Origin: Chrysoperla carnea
Lineage: Eukaryota; Arthropoda; Insecta; Neuroptera; Chrysopidae
Direction of reading: 5' to 3'
Length of the DNA: 64,000 nucleotides
Assembly: GCF_905475395.1 (NCBI RefSeq)
Contig: NC_058338.1
Coordinates: 43,621,935-43,685,934, forward strand
Every line of letters starts with the position of its first letter. The stretch's first letter is position 1. This document shows, in pieces, positions 41,217-52,895 of this stretch. A program made the position numbers and the translations under genes. The notes under the pieces were generated by a model that searched no databases, had not been told where the DNA came from, and saw nothing but the letters and a program-made list of their open reading frames with translations.

Positions 41217-41946
41217 GTTGGAAATATTCTAATTACGATGATAAAAATCGTATAACTGATATTTACAATTAAACTAATAATTTGAAAATATCATTAATTA
41301 TTCATTAGACCATCATCATGATTAAAAATAAATTTAATTACAATCATAATCGCCTGAACTAGTCAAACTTTGCGTATCCGAATATTTATAAATAATACCT
41401 CTATGAGTTTGGAAGGATTTAACTGCAATATTTTTACCGGATTTTTTAATACCTAAATGACATTGGCTGCCAAATCAATGTCAGCCAATGTCATTTCTAT
41501 TCATTAACAATAGGTATGTATAGAGGTCAACTTGACGCCAAAGCATCCGCAGATACAATACAATGATCATCGCACGTATTTTGGCGTCATATTGGCACCA
41601 GTTTGTCGACCCCTTCCGAATTCAATAACTGTGTCACAAAGCTGCCGTGTCAAGGTCGGTCAATCTGTAAAGATCAGTCTCTGCCATTCCTAAGTTAAAT
41701 AGATACACTAAACTACATGGGAATGACTAAGACAAACCATAATGGCCATCATGATTGCTTTGTATTTTAACATTATATAACTGTATAGGTGCACATTTTT
41801 CTTATAAAACTATAATTTTAACATTTACTTCAAATTTTTGTGTAGTTTATAAGTCCCTCATGCATCATGATACATTTAATAACTTTTGTTATCTTAACAC
41901 ATATATGAAGACTGAAGAGATTATATATATATATATTTTGCCTTTT

Positions 41947-41987
<41 letters not shown>

Positions 41988-42007
41988 ATTTGTATCACTC
42001 ACATAAA
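41217..42007. other. Spacer upstream of the receptor, with a hairpin and a TA microsatellite
   Basis: A perfect 14-bp inverted repeat AATGACATTGGCTG/CAGCCAATGTCATT lies at 41456-41469/41482-41495. TA-rich microsatellite sequence runs about 41919-41988. The 5' part should hold the receptor promoter. Confidence 0.5.
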
Positions 42008-42080
42008 GCAGGAGTTACGGAGTCGGTTGCGTCCTAGACCGGATATCTAGAGGACCCGAATTCGAGTTCCAGCTTCTGTG
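42008..42080 (+). tRNA. tRNA-like cloverleaf, probably pseudogene or SINE head
   Basis: The 73-nt sequence folds as a tRNA. The acceptor stem GCAGGAG/CTTCTGT has seven pairs (two G-T). The D-stem is ACGG/GCGT with one mismatch and a canonical AGTCGGTT loop. The anticodon stem CTAGA/TCTAG is perfect, with loop CCGGATA (GGA at the anticodon position). The variable loop is 5 nt and the T-loop is TTCGAGT. Against function: position 33 is C, the T-stem has two mismatches, and GGA would be Ser yet the long variable arm of tRNA-Ser is missing. A T-run follows. Most likely a tRNA-derived element. Confidence 0.4.
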
Positions 42081-43122
42081 TAATTTTTTCGTTCAATTCA
42101 CTGTAGGTATTGTACAGAGACATAGAATTTTAAATGAAATTATGTACTTTTCTACCGCATCTTTATAAAAGGATGTATCTCTAAGAAGATTTTTATTCTA
42201 TTAAATTATTCAATTTTAGGTTCTCTATTATTATAGGCAGTTAAATACCTATTCTATAAAAATATAGAGTTTAAAATAGAACAAAAACCTTTTTAGAGAC
42301 ACGACTTTTTATCAAGAGACAATAGAAAATTAACGAGATAGGGCAAAAGATTCTAGAGATGCGGAGGAGAAAGAAGGAATTCTTTTTGAACAACTAACAA
42401 ATTTCGAGAAAAGAAGGTTTCATCTATGAGTTTACAAAGTGTAGGAGAAACACCAAAGTTATGAAAACAGAAAAGCACAAGCTAAGTACCCTTGTTCTAT
42501 GTTGGAATATACTCTGTAATAATTATAATGGTTATACCTAATCCTATATCTATTATTTACAATTAAACTCATTGAGGATAGATAGCATTAATTATTCATT
42601 AGATCCTAATCAAATAAAAAAAAAACACTGGAAATGATTCCACACAAACTTATATCAATATTTTGCAATATTCTATTCAAATTTTTCTCTAACTCGATTA
42701 CAATAACTTTTATTTATCATTTTTTTTCAAAAATGCGAATAAAAGTTAAAATAGATTTAATTACAATGACAGTCGCCTGAGCTTATGCATTTCATACAAA
42801 AAAAATAAATAAATAATTGATTGATTGTCGATTATCCTTAATAAAAAAGTCGCATTCATGAATCCGAAATTTCGGATTGAATGCTCTTCAATCAGATTCA
42901 TTAAAATTCCAAATTTTGAATGTATCCAATTCTAGTAAAAAAAAAAGTTGAAGTCATTGAAATTAAAACGAATTTAGACTTTAAATCCGAATTTATTCGA
43001 GATAAGTTCGTCAAAGTAGCAAACCTTTTTTAAAATCTGAAATAAAATAAAATTTTTATGCAATTAGTACATGTATATATGTTGTTACTATTGCCTAAAT
43101 GACAATAATAATGCAATCCTTT
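42081..43122. other. AT-rich non-coding stretch
   Basis: No gene is visible. About 42450-42620 echoes the sequence around 41150-41340 just upstream of the receptor start (AAGCACAAGCTAA, CATTAATTATTCATTAGA). This indicates an old local duplication of the receptor's 5' flank. Confidence 0.4.
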
Positions 43123-44378
43123 TTATACCATGTATATATGAAATATACATAGTATAGTACAAGATCCGAATTAAGGTCGACCTTCACCCATCTGTTTACC
43201 GAATGAAAGTTATTTTTTATGAAATGTAAAATATTTACAAATATCCCTGTTGTGGGTTGCCCTAAAAAATATGGTCCAGACAACTTTTAATAAAAATATC
43301 AAAACTTGGAAAGCTTGTAAATTTTATTTTTTGACTGATATTTTGTGGACAATCATATAGCACCGTATTTGCAATAAAATTATCTTTATTTATATATGTG
43401 AGGCAATGAATTAACAGATGAACGTAATTACTATTCACAACTTGTTTAAATGCGAAAATAGTGCACGAAAAGAGGCAGACAGCATAGCTGCTGCATATTC
43501 TTTATGGCTTTTACTTTCGAGTAGATCAAAATTCGTTAGATATGAAAGTCAGTGAAAAATTTCTAAAAATTTTACTCTTGATATTTTCACTAAAAGTAGT
43601 CTGGACCACATTTTTTTAGGCAACCCATTGCAGGGATATTTGTTAACATTTTATATTTCATAAAAAATAACTTTCATCCGGTAAACAGATGGGTGAAGGT
43701 CGATCCTAATTGGGATCTTAGACTAGTATATTAAGTTTCGTCCCAAGTTTGTAACGCTTAAAAATATTGATGCTACGAAAAAAATTTTGGTATAGGTGTT
43801 CATAGAATCACCTAATTAATCCATTTCCGGCTGTCCGTCCGTCCGTCTGTGGACACGATAACTCAAAAACGAAAAAAGATATCGAGCTGAATATTACAGC
43901 GTACTCAGGACGTAAAAAGTGAGGTCAAGTTCGTAAATAAGCATCATAGGTCAATTGGGTCTTGGGTCCGTAGGACCCATCTTGTAAACCGTTAGAGATA
44001 GAACAAAAGTTTAAATGTAAAAAATGCTTCTTATAAAAAAATAAAAAACTTGTTTGAAACATTTTTTTTGTAAACATCACTGTTTACCCACGAGGGCGTT
44101 AATTAGGTTCAAATTTTATAGTATGTATTAATATAGGAATATCAGTTGTGTGTGTGTGTGTGTATTTAAAAGTGAATATCTTTTGTTATTTACGTGACGT
44201 CAAAAAAACAAACGATTGCGCATCAACACTATGTATTATAGTACCTATGTATTAATATGGGATTATCAGTTATATATGTGTGACATGTATGTTTGTGTAA
44301 TGTGACAGAGTAATCAACACTGTCTATACATGGTATTTCAACAGTTAACTCAGTCAATTGTTTGTTTTCACTTGTTTC
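43123..44378 (-). repeat. Repeat family A, copy split by a nested element
   Basis: Inverted family A from TTTTTATACCATGTATATAT to TTTGTTTTCACTTGTTT. It is interrupted at 43156-43724 by another transposon. Its distal part is duplicated: a TATTAATATAGGAATATCAG block and a TATTAATATGGGATTATCAG block flank a GTGTGTGTGT run and the segment ACGTGACGTCAAAAAAACAA. Confidence 0.9.
43156..43724. mobile_element. 569-bp long-TIR element nested in family A
   Basis: About 125-bp terminal inverted repeats run from AGTACAAGATCCGAATTA at the left to TAATTGGGATCTTAGACT at the right. Inner landmarks CACCCATCTGTTTACC and GGTAAACAGATGGGTG, and CTTTCAT...ATTTTTTATGAAAT and its inverse, pair well. The flanking AGTAT is duplicated (43151-43155 and 43725-43729). 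Removing element plus one AGTAT restores a normal family A junction. It encodes nothing recognisable. Confidence 0.9.
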
Positions 44379-47300
44379 TTACCTTCATTCAAAACGAAAA
44401 ATAATTTTTGTATACAAGCAGATATAGATATTTATAGATTAGGAGAACATGTCTTTACATTGTTACTATTGGCTAAACGGAGAGGAAATTAAAATAATTT
44501 TGTGTCTGTGAGAGAATTATCATAATTTTTGGCTTTGCAATGGAATGAAAATCGTAAATTAAATATAAGATAAAATTTTAAAAAAAAATTTTTTTGAGAG
44601 GAGATAAACCAACATAATCAAATCATCCTCCACTCTAGAACTCTAGCTTATAGTAAGTACACTTACTCATTGAGCCAAATACGATCAATGGTTCCGAAAA
44701 CATTACGAAATAGCATATATAATATAAGAACGTGTTTCAGCATACCAATCGGTGATTTTCGAAATCTTATCAGCTCAACCTGTTAAAATTGAATGAAAAT
44801 CAAGCCCGTACTGACGGTCATGTTCATTATTCAAAAAACATTCCGTATTATTTCATACATTCATTACATCTTAGATTATAATAAAGCAAAGCCTTTAGCC
44901 TATTTATTACAACCGAATATTCGTATACATTTAAATATAGAAACTCGATAAGTCTTACTCGATTTAGCATTCATAAACTCTTTAATTATTCTAATTTAAG
45001 TATTTAACATAAGTTAAATTGTAAATAAAGTTGAAGAAAATAAAATTTACTACAATTTATGACCTTGCCTAAAATACATTTAAAATTTTTCTACAAAAAA
45101 TAATGTTTGTTATTTTAGAACTTAAAAGGTAAATATCTCGATTAAATATTAAACTTGAAGAATAATTGTTAATCAAGTCCTATATCGTTAATGTTACAAA
45201 AGCTGCAGAGGAACTTCATTCTGTAAAAATTTTATCGTCTATAATACTCTGCTATTCTATTTGAATATGGTAGTTTTGGGATATTCGATATTATATAAAC
45301 TCCAGTGATTTAGTAGTAAAAGATATAAACAAATTTTAAATAACTTGAAGAAATCGGACTACGGTGTTCAATACGCCGTGTGTGAATTCGCTCCGAGCGT
45401 GAATTTCGTTTCCATGACAACGATACACTACTTTAATTATAGAATTAATGGATGCATATATAATTGTGTGGATTGCATTGAAAACTTACATTTAAAATTT
45501 AATATTCTTGTTTCACAAATTTAAATAAATAATTACGATAATTAACATTTGAAAAATAATATTTGTACAATTTGATTTCTTATTTTCACAATTTTTAATG
45601 CATTAAGTTTAATTAATTAGTGTTTTTCAATCATTTTAATTTGACAGTTTCTATATCATTAACATGTAAATAATTGCAAATTAGTCATAACAGCCCACTT
45701 TATCTTCAAAATTTTTCACTTAAAGCGCTGGCATCGATTTTATTATCCCCACCATGACTACGCACACAACGAATAGGAACATCGGAATTGTTTTTTTTAA
45801 GTTACCTAAAATTTTTATTTTTAGACATTTGTGTCACATATCATGCTTATGGTAAATATTAAGGCTAACAATATTCGTCTAACGTCAGTAATAATTTTTT
45901 TTTCAGAATTTCCCTTCCTATGTACCCTACAATTTTAACGATACCTCATATGTAGATAGTCAATACAATGCCTCAAGTCCAAAATATTCGTTTTTTTTGG
46001 GGAACAACTTATCCTATGAAATTACTTTTGGTGTTTGGGCCTAACAATGGAACATTGAAAATGAAAATATTAAATTTTTGCTTATTTTAAAGTTTAAGTC
46101 GGTAAACAATGATCATAAAAGCATAAATTTGCGGAATCTTCGTAAAAAAGCTTTATTGATATATCATGTAGGCCAGGGCGAGCAGATCAAGAAAAATTTT
46201 TATTATCAGAAATTTTTTTCGGATATTTACTAAATGTTAAAATCAATTTAGGCGTTTTTTATCAATACAATATCAACTAAGAGTTCACAGACAGACTAAT
46301 TAATTATGTGCACACATCCTCCGTTCGGCGAATAAAAAAATGTCATGGTTTTGCATTTTTAATATTTTTTAAGTTTTTGTTTCCGAGTAGTTGTCAAAAA
46401 ACTATTCGTTCAAGAAAATACCTAATATCTTTTTTTCGAACAATTTTTTTTTTTTTATTATAAAGAAGAGTTATATTAATTTATGATAAGTGTAGTCAAT
46501 AATAAATAAGCAAGCCAATAGTTTTATAATTTTTTTATTATTAATTTATGTATACATCAGACAATAAGAAAACAATATTACTTAAGAGTGTCCCAACCTA
46601 AAAAAGAAAAATTAAAAAAATTAATACAAAAATAATTATAAAAAAAATAAAAATAAAAAAACAGTAGAAAACAAAAATAATTTTCTAAATAGAATGAGAG
46701 TAAGAAGAGAATAGAGTAAGTTAATTTTTTTAATATAATTTTTGAAAAGAACGTGAATACCCAATACCCCCCTTTGTTGGTTTTGTAAAATTTATCAACT
46801 TTCATTTCTTATTTAAAGAAAATGTAAATTGTATCTCCAAAATTATCTTAATTTTAAAAATTTCATTGCTTGGTAAGATTATTTGGAAAATTAATTTTTT
46901 TAAAGGCTTTTTGCATTCAATACAAATTAATTTGTACTTTTTAGTTGCAAAAGAAAAACATAGCAATTAAAACGCTCCCATTTGTCCCTGTGACTCTAAT
47001 TAAGCGTTCTTTGATACATAATTTCATTTAATTCAATTCGAAAAACTCTAGTTATAGATAATGCTCCATTAAATGAATTCGATTGCTCCAATTAATGAAG
47101 GTGAGTGATTTTGCTTATCTTTCCAGAAAGTGAGTTCCCCTATGGTTAAAAATTAAAATTTACTAATACTATCTGCACGGCGTATTTACGTATTTAATAA
47201 AATAATCCCATATATGTTAGAAAAATTAAACTAACCCCATATACTATAATTTAATAAACGTCGACCTGAAAACTTTTGACAAGGATATTCATACGCAACC

Positions 47301-47876
47301 GTGTGTCCAGCGTGTCTTATTAATCATTAAGTCAGTTGAGACAAAATGCAAAAATAGTTTTTCCCGATACTGAATGGAAGGGCATATCAGTCAGTTGAGA
47401 GAAAATTTAAAAACAAGAGCCACCCTTTTTAGTGTCGGAGAAAAGTAAGTAACTTGATATACAATTAGTTTCCGATCAGAATAATAAAACGAATGTTCTA
47501 CACATTGAAGCCTGCAAGCATAAACGAAAAATTTCCGGATCAAGTAAAATACAACACCCCACTTAGAAGAACTTTCATATATAAAAAAATGTTGTTACTT
47601 TCATTATAATTAAGCCACAAATCTACGGTTGTATTTATTAATGACAATGGATACCGGGACTAATAGTTCATTAATTTTTCAGTTTAAAAAAAAATATTAA
47701 TTCGTCACATTACTGTTAAGACAACAGAAAAGTAAAATTTTTAGTCTCCAACGAGGCTTTACTATTCCCTGCTAATAAACCACTCGTTGAAAAAAAAATG
47801 TCGAACACAGCGAATTTTCTATAGAATTTGTTAAAACGTAAATGCTTACCAAAATGGAACGAATAATTTAATTTCC
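44379..47876. other. Intergenic stretch
   Basis: A/T-rich throughout. A slightly GC-richer patch at about 45360-45425 (CGCCGTGTGTGAATTCGC) is unassigned. No gene is seen. Confidence 0.4.
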
Positions 47877-48407
47877 TTATATTCTGGATGGATACAACAT
47901 CTAAAAAACAAAATAAAAATATTTCAATATTAGTAAATAAAACTAATTCGAATTAGATTAATACTAAAAAATAAAAAGTATACATACAATACGAATACGA
48001 TGTCCCATAGCTTTTGCTGGTAAATTTCTCTTGAACTTAGCTCTTACTGCACCCGTACATCCATGGGATCGAGTGACTTTTCCCCAAATAGCACGTACTT
48101 TACTCTTTTTGTGTTTAACTGAGCCAGGAATGCATGTCTTGTTTTTGGCTTTATATACATAAACACATTTTTTTCCTACATAAAATCTGCTGTCTTCCTT
48201 TTCAGCACATCCTTCAACTTTTAAAAGTGCTGTGTTTTCATGTTGATTACGGAGTCCTCGTTTATAACCAGTGAAAATTGCCTTGGCATATAAACGTCCA
48301 TGGCGTTTGTGTGGTCGCTTTTTAAGTTTTGGTTTGTCTCCAGCTGCTGGTTTTTCAGCTGATTTAACCTTAACTTTCTTTTCTGGTTTTGCGGCCGCGT
48401 CTGCCAT
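47877..48407 (-). CDS. RpL35A: Ribosomal protein eL33 (RpL35A), complete, 147 aa
   Basis: Structural protein of the large ribosomal subunit. Coding exons in gene order are 48407-47988 (140 codons) and 47900-47877 (7 codons plus stop); the intron is 87 nt, phase 0 (GTATGT...TTTTAG). Residues 1-35 form a Lys/Ala/Pro-rich extension, as in other insect eL33 proteins. The conserved domain starts near [15 protein letters not shown] and continues through [28 protein letters not shown] and [10 protein letters not shown]. The short last exon MLYPSRI supplies the invariant C-terminus. The codon bias is higher in GC than the surroundings, as expected for a highly expressed gene. Confidence 0.97.
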
Positions 48408-48409
48408 GT

Positions 48410-48531
48410 CTAAAACAAATCCACATACACCAAATAAATTAAAAATAATTATCCATCAACATCTTGTTCCAAAGTTATATTAATACATTAAATATTATAT
48501 TTTTATTAAATATTTATTTAACAAGCATTAC
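48410..48531 (-). other. RpL35A: RpL35A 5'UTR intron
   Basis: A 122-nt intron from AAAG|GTAATG to TTTGTTTTAG, ending two bases before the ATG. No snoRNA C/D or H/ACA motif pair was seen in it. Confidence 0.65.
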
Positions 48532-48635
48532 CTTTATCACTTATTTTTGATTTTCCGATTTATTTAACGAAAACTACAATATTTCACGTGCCTACTTCGG
48601 CCTTACGCGAACTAAAAGAACTTAGGTTAGGTTAA
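48532..48635 (-). promoter_or_regulatory. RpL35A: RpL35A leader and TOP-like start
   Basis: On the minus strand a pyrimidine tract TTCTTTTAG offers a TOP-type start at about C48618 (CTTTT), giving an 87-nt first leader exon. A CACGTG E-box lies at 48585-48590. Immediately upstream is AACCTAACCTAAG, that is TTAGGTTAGG on the plus strand. TOP starts are standard for ribosomal protein mRNAs; the exact start is inferred. Confidence 0.5.
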
Positions 48636-49132
48636 TTGTCGTACAAAAAATAATTATCAACACCAGACACATGGATAAATATGTAGATATTATTCCACCG
48701 CGCTTAATTTGAAATTTTGAATTTTTTTATTAAACTTTACAACCGAGTTCAATTTTTAGATAAAAGGATTAATTTATTAAAGTGATTTTGTTTTCATTTT
48801 TTATATAAATTTGTAATATTTAAAATCTTAAACGATATTAAATATTCAAATTACATTTGTAAATTCAGTTTGTAATAATCATAGACACAGACAATGAACT
48901 AAGCGTTCCCTACCCAGCTACAAAGTAAATACGCATAGAAGCCAGAAATGAGGAATACAAAGAGGTTGTGAGGCCAGAAGTTGTATTGCAGTTATTTGCC
49001 GCACGGCTGCTTTCTTTTCCAGAGAGTGATCAATTGCTTAGTCCATTCTATTCACGAGGGTATTCCTTAGTCCATTCTCTTGATAATATGTAAGAGACGT
49101 AATTCGTATCGAAATAAGTATGTCTGTCTGTG
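48636..49132. other. Spacer upstream of RpL35A
   Basis: An open plus-strand frame at about 48933-49098 (EARNEEYKEVVRPEVVLQL part) looks somewhat coding but has no start or splice context and no recognised domain. Confidence 0.3.
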
Positions 49133-49343
49133 CCCTGGTGAAAAAAATATTTGAAGAATAATAAATTTTAAAAAAGTCTTAGGAACTTTGAATTTCTCAA
49201 CGTTTTCGGACTAGTCTAATTCAGAGTTATTCAGAGTTCTTAATACTTTTTTTAAGTTTCTAAGACTTTTTCAGAGTTTCCTAAGACTTATTAAGACTTA
49301 TTCCAAAGACTTATTCTTTTTTCAAATATTTTTTCCACCAGGG
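49133..49343. mobile_element. 211-bp MITE
   Basis: Terminal inverted repeats CCCTGGTGAAAAAAATATTT and its near-inverse ending TTTTTTCCACCAGGG pair over about 28 bp with few mismatches. Inner AAGTCTTAGGAACTTTGAA and AGTTTCCTAAGACTT also pair, so the whole element is foldback-like. It is non-coding. Confidence 0.8.
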
Positions 49344-52300
49344 TGGTCTTCATATGTACCTACGTGAATAGTTTTAGTTCAGAATCCATATTCCTTAGAA
49401 AATGGAAAATTAAAAATGACGGATTCAATATCGCAGACTAAGTAATAAAAGAAAATTTCCATTTTTTCTAACTTTAATAATACACGCGAAAATGAACATA
49501 AATTCCCTTTAACGAAAATAACTATTTAAAAATATATAAGTAACGAAAATGAACTAAAATTTGCACTCGGGAGTTATACAGATTATTAACGAAAATTTTT
49601 AAATTAATGAATTTTTTCCATTAACTTAGTTAGGTTCCCATATATATTCAGGATATTTAAACAATTTAATCAGTTTATTTGAAGAGCTATAAACTATCAC
49701 CGTTTTCGGGTAAGTTTTCGATTCTTCATAATTGTGAATGGCGTTATCTAGGTAAGGGCAGGTGATAATGCTCTTTCCAGAGACTTATTTAATAGTTTTT
49801 ACAATCACGACCATTAATTTTTTAGGATGTTTATTGTGGAATATTTTGGATATTTAATGAGGGAAAATGATAAAAATAAATAAAATATTCAACTGGAAAA
49901 TATTATTTTGTATCAATAATAACAAAAATATTTACCTACATGAATTAATTTACAGATGAATATATAATATTCATATTAAATATGTGTTTTTTTTTTTTTT
50001 TTAATTACAGCAACAAATGCACATTTTGTCAAATCATAATTAATTAAATTGTACAAACATAAAATTATATTATTCATAACAAAATAAAATAGTATTTTAT
50101 GCGAAAATAAATTATTTTTTAATTAAATAAGAAATCCTAATATTCAATTAACATTTTCCCCGTTATTATACAATACACCTTTATGTTATTAAAAATTCAT
50201 TTTCATGTTCTGTTAAACAATTCTGATTTAGGAATTTTTTATTTAAGTTCATTAATATGGACCACGCAATTTATTATTTTCATTTTAGTTTCATAGGAAC
50301 AGTTCTTTTACCTTAATAGGCAAACTTTCGACATGAACTGCTTACCGCCTGCGTAAATGACATTTTCTACGATGCACAGGAAATTGCAATATTTTCTGTA
50401 CTCGGATTACAAAAAAGGCTAATATTAACGCATGCGCACAAAATCGTGATAAAAATCCATTCAACTTTTTTTCGATTAGTTTAAATATAAAAGAACACTC
50501 GTAATGTTTAGAATGGAGTATTTCATAAAATTCAGTTCTTCAGTCATACCGAACAATTAAAGCTTTTATAGAACAATTAAAGCTTGTATCATTTCATACC
50601 GAATCATAATTGCTCCAACACCATCTAAGTTCAATAAAATAAACAGATTATATTCCAAAATCAGTTTTGCGAGTCTTGTAGTTTATATAATTAGGCCTCA
50701 AGTCAACCATATTCATTTTTCTTGATTTCCATCTGTTTATTTATTTATAATTCTTTTAAAAGAATCATTATATTGTATGAATAGTTGGCGAAAATGCTTG
50801 GAGCTTAAGTGCGGATGAACATGTATAGAAACTAGCTTAGTTGATCGAATAAGAGATTGTTTAATTAAATATCATGTTATCGTACATTAGACATTTTTAT
50901 ATCAGAGATCAAAACATATCAAAGCTAAGCTAGTTAGAATTGTTTATCTGTACTTAAGCCTCAGCTTAACCAAAAATTAACATGAAACAAATTATTTATA
51001 ATTTATTGTAGATACAAGTACGAAAAGAAATAAATATTTTAAACATTTTCGATATTAAAATGTAATAGGTAATAACATAGAATTTGAGATGCAAAAATTT
51101 GGTTAATCAGTGTCTAGGTTTTTAAGAAGTAATCATTTGCAGAAAAATGTAAAATATAAATGCCAAAAATATGCATGTGGCAAAAAGCTACGTTTTGCCG
51201 ATCGCTCAGTAACTTATCAATTTCTCAGTATTGAACTTCGTTATTGCAATTAGTAAAAATAGGATTAAAAGTTTGAATATTTTTTGAGTAATGGTATCCA
51301 CTGGAATATCGTTTTCTAAACTGACTTTTTAAAACTTTTGAATAGTAAATTATAAATTATTTAATTAGCTAACAAACATAAAAGTTGAAGTTATTTATTA
51401 ATATTGTGAGAGATGAATTAATCCAGAACAATTCATTATTTAAACAAAAAAAACCACGCACAAAATTGGTACATTATTCTTTGAAATAAGTCAAAGTTTT
51501 AAATAAGTGGATTTTATACATTTTCATTTTTATTAATATCAGATTTTTTATTTCAAACGCTGGGTGCAAAAAATTTATCTCACTTTAAAGAACTGTTGTT
51601 ACTCTCGTAAAAATATACAAAAAAATCCATTAAAAATTTGTTTAATGATATTTTGTGCGTTGTCTTTTATAATAGTCGAATTCAGACAATTCAACTTAAT
51701 GTGTTCAATGTTACTTATTATATTTTTAGTATTCAATAAGAAGTTTGAAAATGATCGTTAAAATGCGAAAAATTTGGCTTGGATTACCGACAAATAATGT
51801 AGGATTAGTAAATTTGGCAGTGTATAAGATGAAAACAAGATACATTGATAAAGGTTGAGAACGATATTGAACATTTGGTTGAATTGCCGGAATAGATATT
51901 AATTTTTAATATGTTAATATTGAAGCATTTATTAAATCTTAATAAACAGAATAAAAATAGTTTACTTAATTTTAAGCCTCACGAGTTCATCCAACATACT
52001 TTAGAAATTCTGGTTAACATCATTTGTGTTCAAGACATTCATTTATTTCTATGTTTTTCTATACACTCCGACTATTGTAAAATATGACCGCGGTATTTGT
52101 CATATTTAAGAAACATGTCAATGATTAGTAAATACGATCTAATAATGCATTGGTAACACCTGCATCAAACATTAAACATTTACAATTGTCATTAAATAAC
52201 CTAGAAGTTGACGACTATGACCAGAAATTTCAATAATCGTTCATTAGTTGCGTATACAGTATAAATCGGTTTCAAATAAAAGAGTAATTTTAGATGTATT

Positions 52301-52895
52301 ATTATTTTCTTCACTTGTAGACCTAACCGAGAACATAATCAATCTTAATTTAAAGATCGTATTTAATAGAAACATATACCTAAAAAAAACACAAACCACG
52401 AAACATGCCTAGAATTTGTAAGAATTTTGGTGTTTCTCTTGTTTTTTAAGGATTTTTGTTTAAATCTTAATCGACATTAAAATTTAAACTAATATCGATT
52501 CAGTCCTTGATTAGTAAAAAGTGAAGAAAATGAAAATGATTGAGGGAATTGAAAATTTGTATTGTAATTTAAAAATATATTTTCAATACGAATAATAAAT
52601 AAAAATTTCAGATACATACAATCCAACAAAAATGATAAGTTATTGGACAAATTACGTTAAAATTTAATAAATGTTACATAATGGCATAATCTTAGCCTAA
52701 TATCAGGAGTTTGCGTCATAATTAGAGGCCAAAAGTATTTATAAGGCAAACTTAATAACGAGTCTCTGGCACTAACACAATGTCAGTCTTAGTAATAATA
52801 TTTATGTGTTATCACCACTTTTATAATATTTACAAATCCGAATTCGTATCACTAGCACAATTTGTTTAACTTAATAAACACAAGTACGATTAACG
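49344..52895. other. AT-rich intergenic stretch
   Basis: Apart from a weak candidate first exon at 50346-50363 I see no gene. A run of T occurs at about 49987. A 65-codon frame at 51564-51761 is low-complexity. Confidence 0.35.
50346..50363 (-). CDS. Weak candidate first coding exon
   Basis: On the minus strand ATG opens six codons (MSFTQA) ending in a good donor GCG|GTAAGC. About 75 bp upstream is TGCGCATGCGTT, close to the NRF1/Ewg promoter motif. No partner exon was found, so this may be coincidence. Confidence 0.2.

Noticed and set aside
43095-43283. 62-codon frame MSGPYFLGQPTTGIF...
   Set aside because: It lies in the terminal inverted repeat of the nested element and the adjoining family A end.
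48410-48531. Possible snoRNA in the RpL35A leader intron
   Set aside because: A TGATGG word is present but no D box or H/ACA pair.
48621-48632. Interstitial telomere (TTAGG) tract
   Set aside because: Only two units; too short to be telomeric.
48933-49098. Plus-strand open stretch with coding-like residues (EARNEEYKEVVRPEVV)
   Set aside because: No start codon, acceptor or partner exon, and no recognised family; length within chance range.
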